Assembly: GCA_013698385.1 (NCBI GenBank)
Contig: JACCVB010000366.1
Span: 1 to 8,066, forward strand
DNA: 8,066 nt
Direction of reading: 5' to 3'
From: Chloroflexota bacterium
GTDB taxonomy: Bacteria > Chloroflexota > Limnocylindria > Limnocylindrales > CSP1-4
Shown here: piece after piece, positions 1 to 6,331 of the stretch
Layout of the letters: the number at the start of each line of letters is the position of its first letter
Numbering within the stretch: the stretch's first letter is position 1
The notes under the pieces: model-generated
What the model was told of the DNA's origin: nothing
Seen by the model: the letters and a program-made list of their open reading frames with translations, nothing else
Databases searched by the model: none
Translations under genes and position numbers: made by a program

Positions 1-2
1 CA

Positions 3-119
3 TCGAGACGACGTGCTTCGGTTCGCGTAAGGCGGCAGGAGATCCTTGATGGGGCGGCGGCGGCCCGTCTTGACGTATAGCTGTCCCGGTAGCTGTCTCC
101 AGCCGAGAACCCAAGCCAA
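3..119 (-). other. Unassigned open frame at window edge, possible partial gene
   Basis: Downstream of the tRNA-Ala on the same strand, one frame stays open from the tRNA side to the window edge. If started at the TTG at 119-117 it gives about 39 codons of fairly protein-like sequence, including YVKTGRRRPIKDLLPPY. There is no clear Shine-Dalgarno sequence before the TTG and no ATG. Open frames of this size arise by chance in GC-rich DNA, so this may be non-coding. A gene directly beside a tRNA 3' end would fit an integrated element, but no integrase motif is visible. The family is not recognised. Confidence 0.2.
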
Positions 120-140
120 TTGAGCACGAAAAGTGGACGT

Positions 141-216
141 TGGTGGAGATGAGGGGACTCGAACCCCTGACCCCCGCGATGCGAACGCGGTGCTCTTCCA
201 GCTGAGCTACATCCCC
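141..216 (-). tRNA. tRNA-Ala (anticodon CGC)
   Basis: Read on the minus strand this is a complete 76-nt cloverleaf. The acceptor arm GGGGATG pairs with CATCTCC. The D arm has GCTC/GAGC, the anticodon stem is CCGCG/CGCGG, and the T arm is AGGGG-TTCGAGT-CCCCT. The discriminator is A73 and the CCA end is encoded. The anticodon loop TTCGCAT gives anticodon CGC, which reads the alanine codon GCG. The acceptor stem contains the G3-U70 wobble pair, the main identity element of alanine tRNAs, which confirms the assignment independently of the anticodon. GCG codons are frequent in GC-rich genomes, so a dedicated CGC isoacceptor fits the composition. Confidence 0.97.
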
Positions 217-227
217 ACGGGGGTCGG

Positions 228-233
228 AGTGTA
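228..233 (-). promoter_or_regulatory. Candidate -10 element of the tRNA-Ala promoter
   Basis: TACACT on the minus strand lies 11 nt upstream of the first base of the mature tRNA. Transcription would start a few bases before the tRNA 5' end. No good -35 hexamer is seen at 17-18 nt spacing. It fits the TANNNT pattern found before several other genes here. Confidence 0.4.
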
Positions 234-330
234 GCAGAGGCCCTCTCAGGATCCGGTCCGGTCCGCCGCCCCGAGTCTCTCGATCCGTCCCGGGCCACGC
301 GACCGTGATCCACCACGACTCCCGCCCGGA

Positions 331-336
331 TACCCT
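331..336 (+). promoter_or_regulatory. Candidate -10 element placing a leaderless start at 344
   Basis: TACCCT (TANNNT pattern) ends 7 nt before the ATG at 344. That spacing puts the transcription start on or next to the start codon, as in leaderless mRNAs. It is the main reason for choosing 344 over the in-frame GTG at 305, which lies upstream of this element and has no ribosome binding site. Confidence 0.4.
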
Positions 337-343
337 CACGACC

Positions 344-1246
344 ATGCCCCTCGGACTCCTCACCGGGCTTGCCGCGGCCCTGTCGTGGGGCACGCTCGAC
401 GTCTTCTCGGCGCTGGCCAGTCGACGGATCGGGAGCCTGCGGGTCACGACCGGGATCCAGCTCGTCGGCGCGGGGCTCGTGTGGATGGTGGCCCTGGCCC
501 TCGGCACGCGGATGCCGACGGACCCGGTCGTGCTGCTGGGTGGCACGCTCGTCGGGGCGGCCGGCGCAGGGGCCTACCTCGCCTACTTCACGGGTCTGCG
601 GATCGGCCCTATCTCGGTCGTCAGCGGGATGGTCGCCGCATACGGCGGTCTGACCGTCGTGCTCGCCGTCATCATCCGGGGCGAGTCGCTCTCGCCTCTC
701 CAGGCCGCCGGGGCCGCGGTCGCAACGCTGGGCGTGATCCTCACCGGTTTCGCCTTCGATGGCGGCCTGCGCGGGATGCGGTTCGCCGGGCCCGGCGTCG
801 GGTTCGCCATCCTCGCCCTCGTGCTCTTCGCGACGATGACGATCGGCAGTGACATCGTGATCGACCGCTCCGGCTGGCTCGAAGTCCTGCTGGTGTCCAG
901 GACGGCGAATGCGGTCCTGTCCGTGGCCGTCCTCGTGATCGCGATGACGGCGTTTCGAGGTCCGACTGCGCCGCTGCTCCGGGGCGAGGTCGCGGACGGT
1001 GGGAGGCTGCGGCCCGCGGTCGTGGTCGCGATCGTCCTGGCGGGCTTACTCGACGTGATGGGCCTGCTCGCGTTCGTGTACGGCCTCGAGTTCGCCGAGA
1101 CGTGGCTCGTGGGGCTCGCCTCGTCGTTCGGCCCGGCGGTCACGATCCTCGTCGCGGTCGTGTTCCTGGGCGAACGCCTCAGGCCGATCCAGTGGCTGGG
1201 GCTGGCCGGCGTGCTGGCCGGGATGATCGCGATCGGGCTGCCGTAA
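344..1246 (+). CDS. EamA/DMT-superfamily permease
   Basis: A 300-residue, highly hydrophobic protein with about ten predicted membrane spans arranged as two homologous halves, the usual layout and length of EamA-type drug/metabolite transporters. Each half ends in the family's signature loop plus final helix: RGESLSPLQ at residues 112-120 with a following Gly-rich helix, and LGERLRPIQ at 275-283 with a following helix to the C terminus. The N terminus has the typical helix with SWGTLDVFSALASRRIG around residues 14-30, and a Pro-containing GPISVVSGM stretch lies at 88-96. Members export amino acids, metabolites or drugs across the inner membrane; the substrate cannot be inferred here. The start is ATG 344; a GTG at 305 would add 13 polar residues without a ribosome binding site. 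The gene is divergent from the tRNA and convergent with the sensor kinase, so it is probably monocistronic. Confidence 0.9.
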   Translation: MPLGLLTGLAAALSWGTLDVFSALASRRIGSLRVTTGIQLVGAGLVWMVALALGTRMPTDPVVLLGGTLVGAAGAGAYLAYFTGLRIGPISVVSGMVAAYGGLTVVLAVIIRGESLSPLQAAGAAVATLGVILTGFAFDGGLRGMRFAGPGVGFAILALVLFATMTIGSDIVIDRSGWLEVLLVSRTANAVLSVAVLVIAMTAFRGPTAPLLRGEVADGGRLRPAVVVAIVLAGLLDVMGLLAFVYGLEFAETWLVGLASSFGPAVTILVAVVFLGERLRPIQWLGLAGVLAGMIAIGLP

Positions 1247-1276
1247 CCCGGGGTGCCGGCAGCCGCCGTGCCCGGG
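1247..1276. terminator. Palindromic stem-loop between convergent genes
   Basis: The 32-bp gap between the transporter stop and the kinase stop is almost filled by an inverted repeat. CCCGGG at 1247-1252 pairs with CCCGGG at 1271-1276, and an inner CGGC (1257-1260) pairs with GCCG (1265-1268) around a four-base loop. Its position between two converging genes fits a bidirectional terminator. There is no T-tract on either strand, so it is not a textbook intrinsic terminator. Confidence 0.4.
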
Positions 1277-1278
1277 AC

Positions 1279-2343
1279 TCAGACCGGCAGGCTGAACCAA
1301 AACCTGGTCAAGCCGTCGCGCGACTCCGCACCGACCCGGCCGCCGCCGGACTCAACGAGCTGCTTGACGATGGCGAGACCGATGCCCGCTCCACCGCGCG
1401 CTCGATCGCGCGACTTCTCGACGCGATAGAACCGCTCGAATACCCGATCGAGATCGTCGGCCGGGATCCCCTCGCCACTATTCGCGACCGACACGAGGTG
1501 ATCGCCCGACCGGCGTTCGGCCCGCACCGTGATCGTGCCGCCGGTCGGGGTATAGCGCACGGCGTTCGATAGCAGGTTGGCCAGGACCTGGGCGAGTTGA
1601 TCGGGATCGGCCCGCGCCGGCAGGCGCTCCGGGATCTCGCTCGACAGTCGAAGCTGGGCGCGCTCGATCGCCGGTGCCGCAAGCTCCAGGGCGGAACGCA
1701 CGGCCGCCGCCAGGTCGATCTCGCGCGCGGCACGTGGGGTGGCGCCGGCATCACCGTCGGCCAGGGCATCCAGCGAGCGGGATAGGCGGACCAGTCGATC
1801 CGCTTCCTCGTGGAGCGACTCGTAGGTCGAACGGTCGGCGACGATGACGCCGTCGCGCAGCGCTTCGAGATAGCCCTGGAGATTGGTCAGTGGCGTCCGA
1901 AGTTCGTGCGCGGCGTTGGCGATGAAGTCGCGACGCATCGCTTCCTGTTGCTGGAGCGCGGCGGCCATCTGGTTGAATGAGTCGGCCAGGCTGGCGAGTT
2001 CCTCAGGACCGCGCCTGGGGACCCGGGCCTCGTAGTCGCCCTCCGCCACGCGCCGAGCCGCTCCGCCGATCTCGGCCAGGGGTCGGGCCAGCATCCGGGC
2101 CAGGATCACGGCCAGCGCGACGCTCGCGAGCACGGCCACGATGGCCGCGGCGATGACCACGGTCGTGACCGAGCTGTCGTACATCTCCCGGGCGTGGTCG
2201 GCCGAGTCGCCGGCCTCCACCATCAGGGCCGTGAACACGTCGGCACCGACGACGGCGACCCCGACCGCAAGGATGGCCAGGCCGACGGCCGCGGAGGCGA
2301 TGGCCGCGATGGCGATCCGACCGGCGATGCCGCGCCCGATCAC
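1279..2343 (-). CDS. Sensor histidine kinase (HAMP-HisKA-HATPase)
   Basis: A 354-residue membrane kinase. Membrane spans lie at about residues 7-34 and 61-83, flanking a short external loop of about 25 residues (a small sensor). A HAMP linker follows at about 84-136. The HisKA H-box FIANAAHELRTPL carries the phospho-accepting His146. The ATP-binding domain shows the N-box (LANLLSNAVRY, Asn260), G1 (NSGEGIP, 288-294), F-box (FERFYR) and G2 (GAGIGLAIV, 318-326). The G1 box has Asn288 where Asp is usual. The first codon is taken as GTG 2343. The open frame extends further upstream, but that part overlaps the regulator gene and reads as its out-of-frame shadow. The ATG overlapping the regulator stop is in a different frame and terminates quickly. 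The gene follows the regulator by 34 bp and should be co-transcribed with it. The stimulus is unknown. Confidence 0.93.
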   Translation of the reverse strand: MIGRGIAGRIAIAAIASAAVGLAILAVGVAVVGADVFTALMVEAGDSADHAREMYDSSVTTVVIAAAIVAVLASVALAVILARMLARPLAEIGGAARRVAEGDYEARVPRRGPEELASLADSFNQMAAALQQQEAMRRDFIANAAHELRTPLTNLQGYLEALRDGVIVADRSTYESLHEEADRLVRLSRSLDALADGDAGATPRAAREIDLAAAVRSALELAAPAIERAQLRLSSEIPERLPARADPDQLAQVLANLLSNAVRYTPTGGTITVRAERRSGDHLVSVANSGEGIPADDLDRVFERFYRVEKSRDRARGGAGIGLAIVKQLVESGGGRVGAESRDGLTRFWFSLPV

Positions 2344-2377
2344 GGTCGTGGCTCGCGACCTTGTCCAGCTGGCCGGG

Positions 2378-3181
2378 TCATGTCCGGGCCGCGCGATAGC
2401 CGACGCCGCGGACCGTCTGGACGTAGCGTGGCGCCTCGGGATCGTCATCGAGCTTGTCGCGCAGGCGGCGGATATGGACGTCGATCGTGCGGTCCATGAC
2501 CTCGGCCGCCTCGTGGCCGTAGACGGCGTCGAGCAGCTGATCGCGTGACAGCACCCGGCCGTCCGCACCCAGGATCGCCGACAGCAGGCGGAACTCGACG
2601 CGTGTCAGGTCGATCACGACGCCACCCTCGCGCCGGACCTCGTGCCGATCAGGATCGATCGTCAGGTCGCCGTGCTGGATGAGTGGCCCGGACGGCACGG
2701 GCGCCGAGCTCGCGGGGGATGCACCGGACGCCGCAGACGCCGCCTCTGAGGTCGGTGCACCGACCCGGCGCAGGATGGACTTCACGCGCAGGACGAGCTC
2801 GGCTGGCGAGAACGGTTTGGGCAGGTAGTCGTCCGCGCCGTCTTCGAGGCCGGCGATCCGGTCGATGGTCGAGCTTCGCGCGGACAGCACGAGGATCGGG
2901 GTGTGGGCCGCCTCTTCGTCCTTGCGCACTGCCCGGATGACGGCCCGTCCGTCCAGCTCGGGGAGCATCAGGTCCAGCACGACGAGGGCGGGCTGATGGG
3001 TCTCGATCGCCTCGAGTGCCGCCGGGCCGTCGGCCGCCGTCACGACGTTGAAGCCGTCGCGCTCCAGGTAGGTCCGCACGAGCCGGACGATCTTGGCGTC
3101 ATCGTCGACGACGAGGATCGGCGCGGCCGGCACGGCAAAGGGTTCGGCGCCGGATCGGTCGAGGGCGGGCATCTGCAGCAT
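2378..3181 (-). CDS. OmpR/PhoB-family response regulator
   Basis: A 267-residue two-domain transcription factor. The receiver domain (about residues 21-140) has the acidic cluster Asp26-Asp28, the phosphorylation site Asp70 in VVLDLMLPELDG, Ser100 in LVLSAR at the switch position and Lys122 in LPKPF. A flexible Ala/Ser/Pro-rich linker at about 143-165 is longer than usual. A winged-helix DNA-binding domain follows (about 166-264), including LTRVEFRLL, the recognition region DRTIDVHIRRLRDKL and the wing VRGVGYR. It would be phosphorylated by the kinase encoded just downstream and then bind direct repeats at its targets, which are not identifiable here. No Shine-Dalgarno sequence precedes ATG 3181; a second in-frame ATG lies three codons later. 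A TAGCAT candidate -10 at 3199-3194 would give a very short leader. Confidence 0.95.
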   Translation of the reverse strand: MLQMPALDRSGAEPFAVPAAPILVVDDDAKIVRLVRTYLERDGFNVVTAADGPAALEAIETHQPALVVLDLMLPELDGRAVIRAVRKDEEAAHTPILVLSARSSTIDRIAGLEDGADDYLPKPFSPAELVLRVKSILRRVGAPTSEAASAASGASPASSAPVPSGPLIQHGDLTIDPDRHEVRREGGVVIDLTRVEFRLLSAILGADGRVLSRDQLLDAVYGHEAAEVMDRTIDVHIRRLRDKLDDDPEAPRYVQTVRGVGYRAART

Positions 3182-3193
3182 GGTAGGGGAGCG

Positions 3194-3199
3194 ATGCTA
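3194..3199 (-). promoter_or_regulatory. Candidate -10 element of the two-component operon
   Basis: TAGCAT on the minus strand lies 12 nt before ATG 3181 of the response regulator. A start about 7 nt downstream of it would leave a leader of only some six bases, which agrees with the missing Shine-Dalgarno sequence. No convincing -35 is seen. Confidence 0.3.
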
Positions 3200-3615
3200 G
3201 GCAGCCGCCGTGTCGATCCCGTGACGCGGGCTGCAAGGCCGCCACCCAGGCCGGCCGCATGGCCGCATGGCCGCTCGGCAGCGTCGTGCCGGCGCGGGGC
3301 TGCCGCGGATCTCTTTCGTCGATCGGGCGGCATCTGATGCCGCAATGCCCGGAAGCTCGTGCATCCGATACACGCAACGGCGGCGGGTTCGTCGAACATG
3401 TCCAGGATGTGGCATCGGACGCCACAGATCCGACCGTCAGCCTGCCGTGAGCCCTGACACCGGCGCGGATCCCGTGGGACGGGCGGGCGCTGCGGCATTC
3501 GATGGCACCGGATCGACACGATCGGCCTCATGGCCGGCCGGAGAAGCTCGGTTACGTGCGTTGGATGCACGCCCTCATCCGGCGCCACCCGACCCCGGCC
3601 AGCCCTTGCTCTTAC
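3200..3615. other. Long intergenic stretch between regulator and imuA
   Basis: About 415 bp with no convincing gene. Open frames cross it on both strands, but none has a ribosome binding site, recognisable domain or consistent codon pattern. Local structures seen are a near-tandem repeat of GGCCGCAT (3253-3260 and 3261-3268, partial third copy to 3274) and a small hairpin GTGGC-7nt-GCCAC at 3409-3425. It must carry the divergent promoters of the two-component operon and imuA, but it is longer than those require. Confidence 0.5.
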
Positions 3616-3631
3616 TAGAACAGATGTTCTA
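3616..3631. promoter_or_regulatory. LexA-binding SOS box before imuA
   Basis: TAGAAC at 3616-3621 and GTTCTA at 3626-3631 form a perfect inverted repeat around AGAT, matching the Gram-positive/actinobacterial LexA consensus GAAC-N4-GTTC. The box ends 13 bp before the imuA ATG and overlaps the probable core promoter (a possible -10, TAATCT, at 3630-3635), so bound LexA would block transcription until RecA-triggered cleavage after DNA damage. The identity of the downstream genes and a second box before dnaE2 make this assignment strong. Confidence 0.92.
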
Positions 3632-3644
3632 ATCTAGGCGTCCG

Positions 3645-4745
3645 ATGTCGACCGCCCGTGGTGATGTGGACGCTGCCGTCGCGGGCCTGCGGGCTCGCTG
3701 GGGTGCCGCAGCTCCGCGGGTCATGGGCGCGCTGGCCCTGGCGCCCGCACCCGCCCCCGGGGAGCCACCGGGTGATCGACCCGCGCCCGCCCCCACGGAC
3801 GACGACCGCGTCATCCACACGGGCTTCGCCGCGCTCGACGCCATCCTCGGGCCGGGCGGGCTCCCGAGATCGGCCAGCGTCGCGATCCGCGGCGACGGCT
3901 CGAGCGGCCGGACCACGCTCGCCCTGCGGGTCGCCGCGGAGGCCCAGACCGCAGGTTCGGTCGTGGCCTGGCTGGATCTCTCGCGCAGTTTCGACCCGGT
4001 GGAGGCCGTCGCCCGCGGGATCCGCCTCGAGTGGCTCGTGATCATCACCCCGGCCAGTCTTGACGAGGGCCTCTCGATCGCGGGGAGTCTGCTGGCCGGC
4101 CGCTCGGTGGACCTCCTCGTCCTGGACTTGCCCGGCGGTCGACTGGCGAAGACCGACAAGCCGGCCAGGATCGCCGATCGACTCCATCGACTGGCCGCCC
4201 TGGCCCGACGCGCGGAGACCCTGCTCCTGATCCTGGACGGCCCGGTCCGAGCGGGTGGTCTGGCGAGTGCGGTCGATGGATCGACCGGTATCCGGCTCGA
4301 ACTCGCTCGGCGCTCGTGGGTCCGCCTGGGTCGTGATGTCGTCGGCCAGCGCACGGAGGCGCTCGTCGCGCACAACCGCCACGGCCCGCCGGGGCGGAAG
4401 GCGACGCTCCGGATCCTGTACGCCGAGGGCGGCGAGCGCGACGCCTGTCTCGCCAATGACGCCCTCCTCATCGACCAGGCGCCGCCCCAGGCGCCGCTCC
4501 ACGTTCCCCCGCACGAGGCCCCCGATCGAAAGACCCACGACCATGCGACGTCTCCACCTCTTCGTGCCGCACCTTCCCCTGGGCTTGGCACGGGCCCGAC
4601 GCTCCGAGCCCTTTCCGACCGGCCCGCTCGTGCTGGGCGGCAGGCCATGGGATCCGGGTCCGGTCATCGATACCGACCGGACCGCCAGGGCCCTCGGCGT
4701 CCGGCGCGGGATGCCACTGGCGAGCGCCCACCGACTCGTCCCTGA
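3645..4745 (+). CDS. imuA: ImuA-type RecA-like SOS mutagenesis protein
   Basis: A 366-residue protein whose middle aligns by eye with the RecA ATPase core. GLPRSASVAIRGDGSSGRTT (72-91) matches the RecA Walker A region, VVAWLDLSRSFDPVEA (106-121) matches the RecA VVAFIDAEHALDP segment, and VDLLVLDLPGG (155-165) matches Walker B. The Walker A lysine is Arg89, and the catalytic Glu of RecA is missing from the second motif, so efficient ATP hydrolysis is doubtful. A low-complexity Ala/Pro segment lies at 30-51. ImuA-family proteins partner ImuB and RecA in damage-induced mutagenesis with DnaE2. Start ATG 3645 has no Shine-Dalgarno sequence and lies 13 bp from the LexA box, suggesting a leaderless or near-leaderless mRNA. 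The last 67 residues or so overlap imuB in another frame and look low-complexity; the conserved core ends near residue 278. Confidence 0.87.
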   Translation: MSTARGDVDAAVAGLRARWGAAAPRVMGALALAPAPAPGEPPGDRPAPAPTDDDRVIHTGFAALDAILGPGGLPRSASVAIRGDGSSGRTTLALRVAAEAQTAGSVVAWLDLSRSFDPVEAVARGIRLEWLVIITPASLDEGLSIAGSLLAGRSVDLLVLDLPGGRLAKTDKPARIADRLHRLAALARRAETLLLILDGPVRAGGLASAVDGSTGIRLELARRSWVRLGRDVVGQRTEALVAHNRHGPPGRKATLRILYAEGGERDACLANDALLIDQAPPQAPLHVPPHEAPDRKTHDHATSPPLRAAPSPGLGTGPTLRALSDRPARAGRQAMGSGSGHRYRPDRQGPRRPARDATGERPPTRP

Positions 4746-5808
4746 AGCGACCTTCATCGAGCCCGATCCCGACGCGGACCGGGCACTCGCCGAGGGCGCG
4801 TTCGAGGCGCTCGGAACGTTCAGCCCGAGTCTCGCCGGCAGCACGGACCCGTTCGATGCTGCTTTCGGGCTGTTCGAGATCGGGATCGATGGCCTGGGAC
4901 CGTTGTGGGGTCCTGAGCCCGTGCTCGTCGAGCGTGTCAGTTCCGCGTTGCGTGCCACCCTGCCCGGGGAGTGCCTCGCGCCCCGGGCCGGGATCGCCGG
5001 CACGCACTTCGCCGCGACCATCGCCGCCGTCCACGCCCGTTCCGGCTCTCCGGTCGTGGTGGCGCCGGGTGACGAGGCCGCCTTCCTGGCCGACCATCCG
5101 TCCGGGCTCCTGACGACGGACGGTGACGTCCGCGCTCGACTGACCCGGTTCGGGTTGCGCCGGATCGGCGGCGTGGCCGAACTGCCACGGTCTGCGCTGA
5201 TCGCCCGGTTCGGCGACGAAGGCGCCCGACTCCACGCTCGCGCTCGGGGCGAGGAGACGGAACCGTTCCGATCGCGCCGGGCGGTGGAACGGCTGGCCCT
5301 CGGCCTGCCCATCGAGCCGCCGGTGGAAGCGCTCGAGCCGCTGCGCTTCGTGCTCCATCGGCTGGTCGGGGCGTTGACCGCGCAACTCACCGCGCGGGGA
5401 CTCGCCGCGGACCGGGCGCAGCTCGTCTTGGGACTCGACCTGGCCTTCGCGGCCCGGGGGACGCCGCCACGGACCGAAGTCGAACAGCGTTTCCCGGAAC
5501 CCACCGCGGACCCCGAGGCGATCGAGCGCCTGCTGTTCGCCCGCCTGGAACGGGAGCCGCCACCGGCCGCGGTCCAGCGCCTGGAGCTGGAACTGCGGGG
5601 CACGACCCCGGCGGCCGGTCAGCAACTGCCGTTGTTCGTGCCACAGGCCGCGCGAACGGCGCGCCTGAGCTGGCAACTCGCCAGGCTCGGCCTGACCTAC
5701 GGGGAGGATCGCGTGCGCCGGGTCGCGATCACGGATCCGGAGACGCCATTGCCGGAACGGCGCTGGGCCTGGCGCCCGATCGGCGTGGACGGGGAGTCAG
5801 GGCGATGA
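4543..5808 (+). CDS. imuB: ImuB, catalytically inactive Y-family polymerase homologue
   Basis: A 421-residue member of the Y-family polymerase-like ImuB group. Recognisable parts are the N-terminal strand (RRLHLFVPHLPL), the finger/palm region with ALGVRRGMPLASAHRLVPEA (50-69), LFEIGIDGLGPLWG (110-123) where active polymerases carry the SxDE catalytic motif, GIAGTHFAATIAA (150-162), and the helix-hairpin-helix-like RFGLRRIGGVAELP (202-215). The N-terminal Asp and the Asp-Glu pair needed for metal binding are absent, as in known ImuB proteins. QLPLF at 361-365 is a clear beta-clamp binding motif. ImuB is the adapter that brings DnaE2 and ImuA to the clamp at lesions. The start is ATG 4543, inside the imuA frame; the open frame extends upstream but reads there as a shadow of imuA. 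The stop overlaps the next gene by ATGA. Confidence 0.92.
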   Translation: MRRLHLFVPHLPLGLARARRSEPFPTGPLVLGGRPWDPGPVIDTDRTARALGVRRGMPLASAHRLVPEATFIEPDPDADRALAEGAFEALGTFSPSLAGSTDPFDAAFGLFEIGIDGLGPLWGPEPVLVERVSSALRATLPGECLAPRAGIAGTHFAATIAAVHARSGSPVVVAPGDEAAFLADHPSGLLTTDGDVRARLTRFGLRRIGGVAELPRSALIARFGDEGARLHARARGEETEPFRSRRAVERLALGLPIEPPVEALEPLRFVLHRLVGALTAQLTARGLAADRAQLVLGLDLAFAARGTPPRTEVEQRFPEPTADPEAIERLLFARLEREPPPAAVQRLELELRGTTPAAGQQLPLFVPQAARTARLSWQLARLGLTYGEDRVRRVAITDPETPLPERRWAWRPIGVDGESGR

Positions 5809-6053
5809 CCCGACTGCTGCGCGAGCACCCGCCGATCGAGGTCGAATTCGACACGGGCGGGCGCCTGGTCGCCATCCGCTGGAACGGCCGCCGCGAAGCC
5901 GTGGAAGTCTGCAATCGATGGCGGGTCGAGGAGGCCTGGTGGCGTGACCCGATCGCACGCGACTACGTCAAGGTCGTGGGGGAGCGGTGGCTCGCCCTCG
6001 TCTATCTCGATCGCGTCGCCGGAACGTGGCACCTGGAACGACTGTACGACTGA
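5805..6053 (+). CDS. Small DUF6504-like protein of the imuAB operon
   Basis: An 82-residue soluble, tryptophan- and arginine-rich protein with no signal peptide or membrane span. The pattern includes VAIRWNGRREAVEVCNRW (22-39), EEAWWRD (42-48), RWLALVYLDR (61-70) and a C-terminal WHLERLYD. This resembles the small DUF6504-type proteins that accompany imuB/dnaE2 genes in Actinomycetota; the family name is from memory of the pattern. Its function is not established. The start codon overlaps the imuB stop (ATGA), and a GGGGAG Shine-Dalgarno sequence lies 8 nt upstream at 5791-5796, so translation is coupled to imuB and expression should follow the LexA-controlled promoter. A structural or regulatory accessory of the mutasome is a reasonable inference. 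Confidence 0.85.
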   Translation: MTRLLREHPPIEVEFDTGGRLVAIRWNGRREAVEVCNRWRVEEAWWRDPIARDYVKVVGERWLALVYLDRVAGTWHLERLYD

Positions 6054-6078
6054 GACCACGGGATGCCGGTCCGGAACG

Positions 6079-6183
6079 TCAGCGAAGCGGCGCCCCCACC
6101 GTCAGTGTGACGACGAAGAGGATGAGGAACAGGCCGATCACGAGGATCAGCGCGCCGATATCGCGAGGCTGCGCGGACTGCAT
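6079..6183 (-). CDS. Small single-span membrane protein, 34 aa
   Basis: A 34-codon gene with a polar start (MQSAQPRDIG), one hydrophobic helix at about residues 10-30 rich in Leu, Ile, Phe and Val, and a short tail ending APLR. The evidence that it is real is a strong Shine-Dalgarno run GGGGGAGG at 6191-6198 with 7-nt spacing to ATG 6183, a codon pattern using G or C in third positions, and a run of membrane residues with no interruption. A TATGCT candidate -10 lies at 6243-6238. It ends 25 bp from the convergent DUF6504-like gene. Function unknown. It could be a subunit or regulator of a membrane complex or a free membrane peptide. It is below the length cut-off of many gene finders. Confidence 0.7.
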   Translation of the reverse strand: MQSAQPRDIGALILVIGLFLILFVVTLTVGAPLR

Positions 6184-6190
6184 CTATTGG

Positions 6191-6198
6191 CCTCCCCC
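6191..6198 (-). promoter_or_regulatory. Shine-Dalgarno sequence of the 34-aa gene
   Basis: GGGGGAGG on the minus strand, 7 nt before ATG 6183. It is the strongest ribosome binding site in the window and the main support for translation of this short frame. Confidence 0.75.
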
Positions 6199-6237
6199 AA
6201 GGCTGATCCGGATCGGATTCCCCGCCGATCCACTTGC

Positions 6238-6243
6238 AGCATA
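6238..6243 (-). promoter_or_regulatory. Candidate -10 element of the 34-aa gene
   Basis: TATGCT on the minus strand, about 55 nt before ATG 6183, within the 148-bp gap that separates this gene from the 35-aa gene upstream. The same hexamer occurs after the LexA box of dnaE2. No clear -35 is visible. Confidence 0.3.
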
Positions 6244-6331
6244 GACGCCTCAGCGACCCGATGTGTCGCGCCGACGCACCACCCCGTGTTGCCGGCAGTC
6301 AACGGCGCTCGACCGCGACAACGGCCCCTTC

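Noticed and set aside
2344..2568. Upstream extension of the sensor kinase frame to 2568 (429 aa)
   Set aside because: The extra 75 residues overlap the end of the response regulator gene in another frame and have shadow-like Arg/Ser/Thr composition; GTG 2343 begins a normal N terminus just before the first membrane span.
3387..3400. GTTCGTCGAACATG as a further LexA box
   Set aside because: The half-sites are in the reverse order (GTTC then GAAC) and the GAAC is not followed by GTTC at 4-nt spacing.
3040..3588. Minus-strand frame of 182 aa in the gap before imuA, with several cysteines
   Set aside because: It runs into the regulator gene out of frame, has no ribosome binding site and no consistent third-position pattern; the Cys spacing matches no motif I recognise.
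3615..5603. Long minus-strand frame of 662 aa
   Set aside because: It is antisense to imuA and imuB, both of which have recognisable domains; its composition is the Arg/Ser/Pro-rich shadow typical of GC-rich DNA.
4468..5676. Minus-strand frame of 402 aa across imuB
   Set aside because: It is antisense to well-supported ImuB, lacks a ribosome binding site and shows Arg/Gln/Gly-rich shadow composition.
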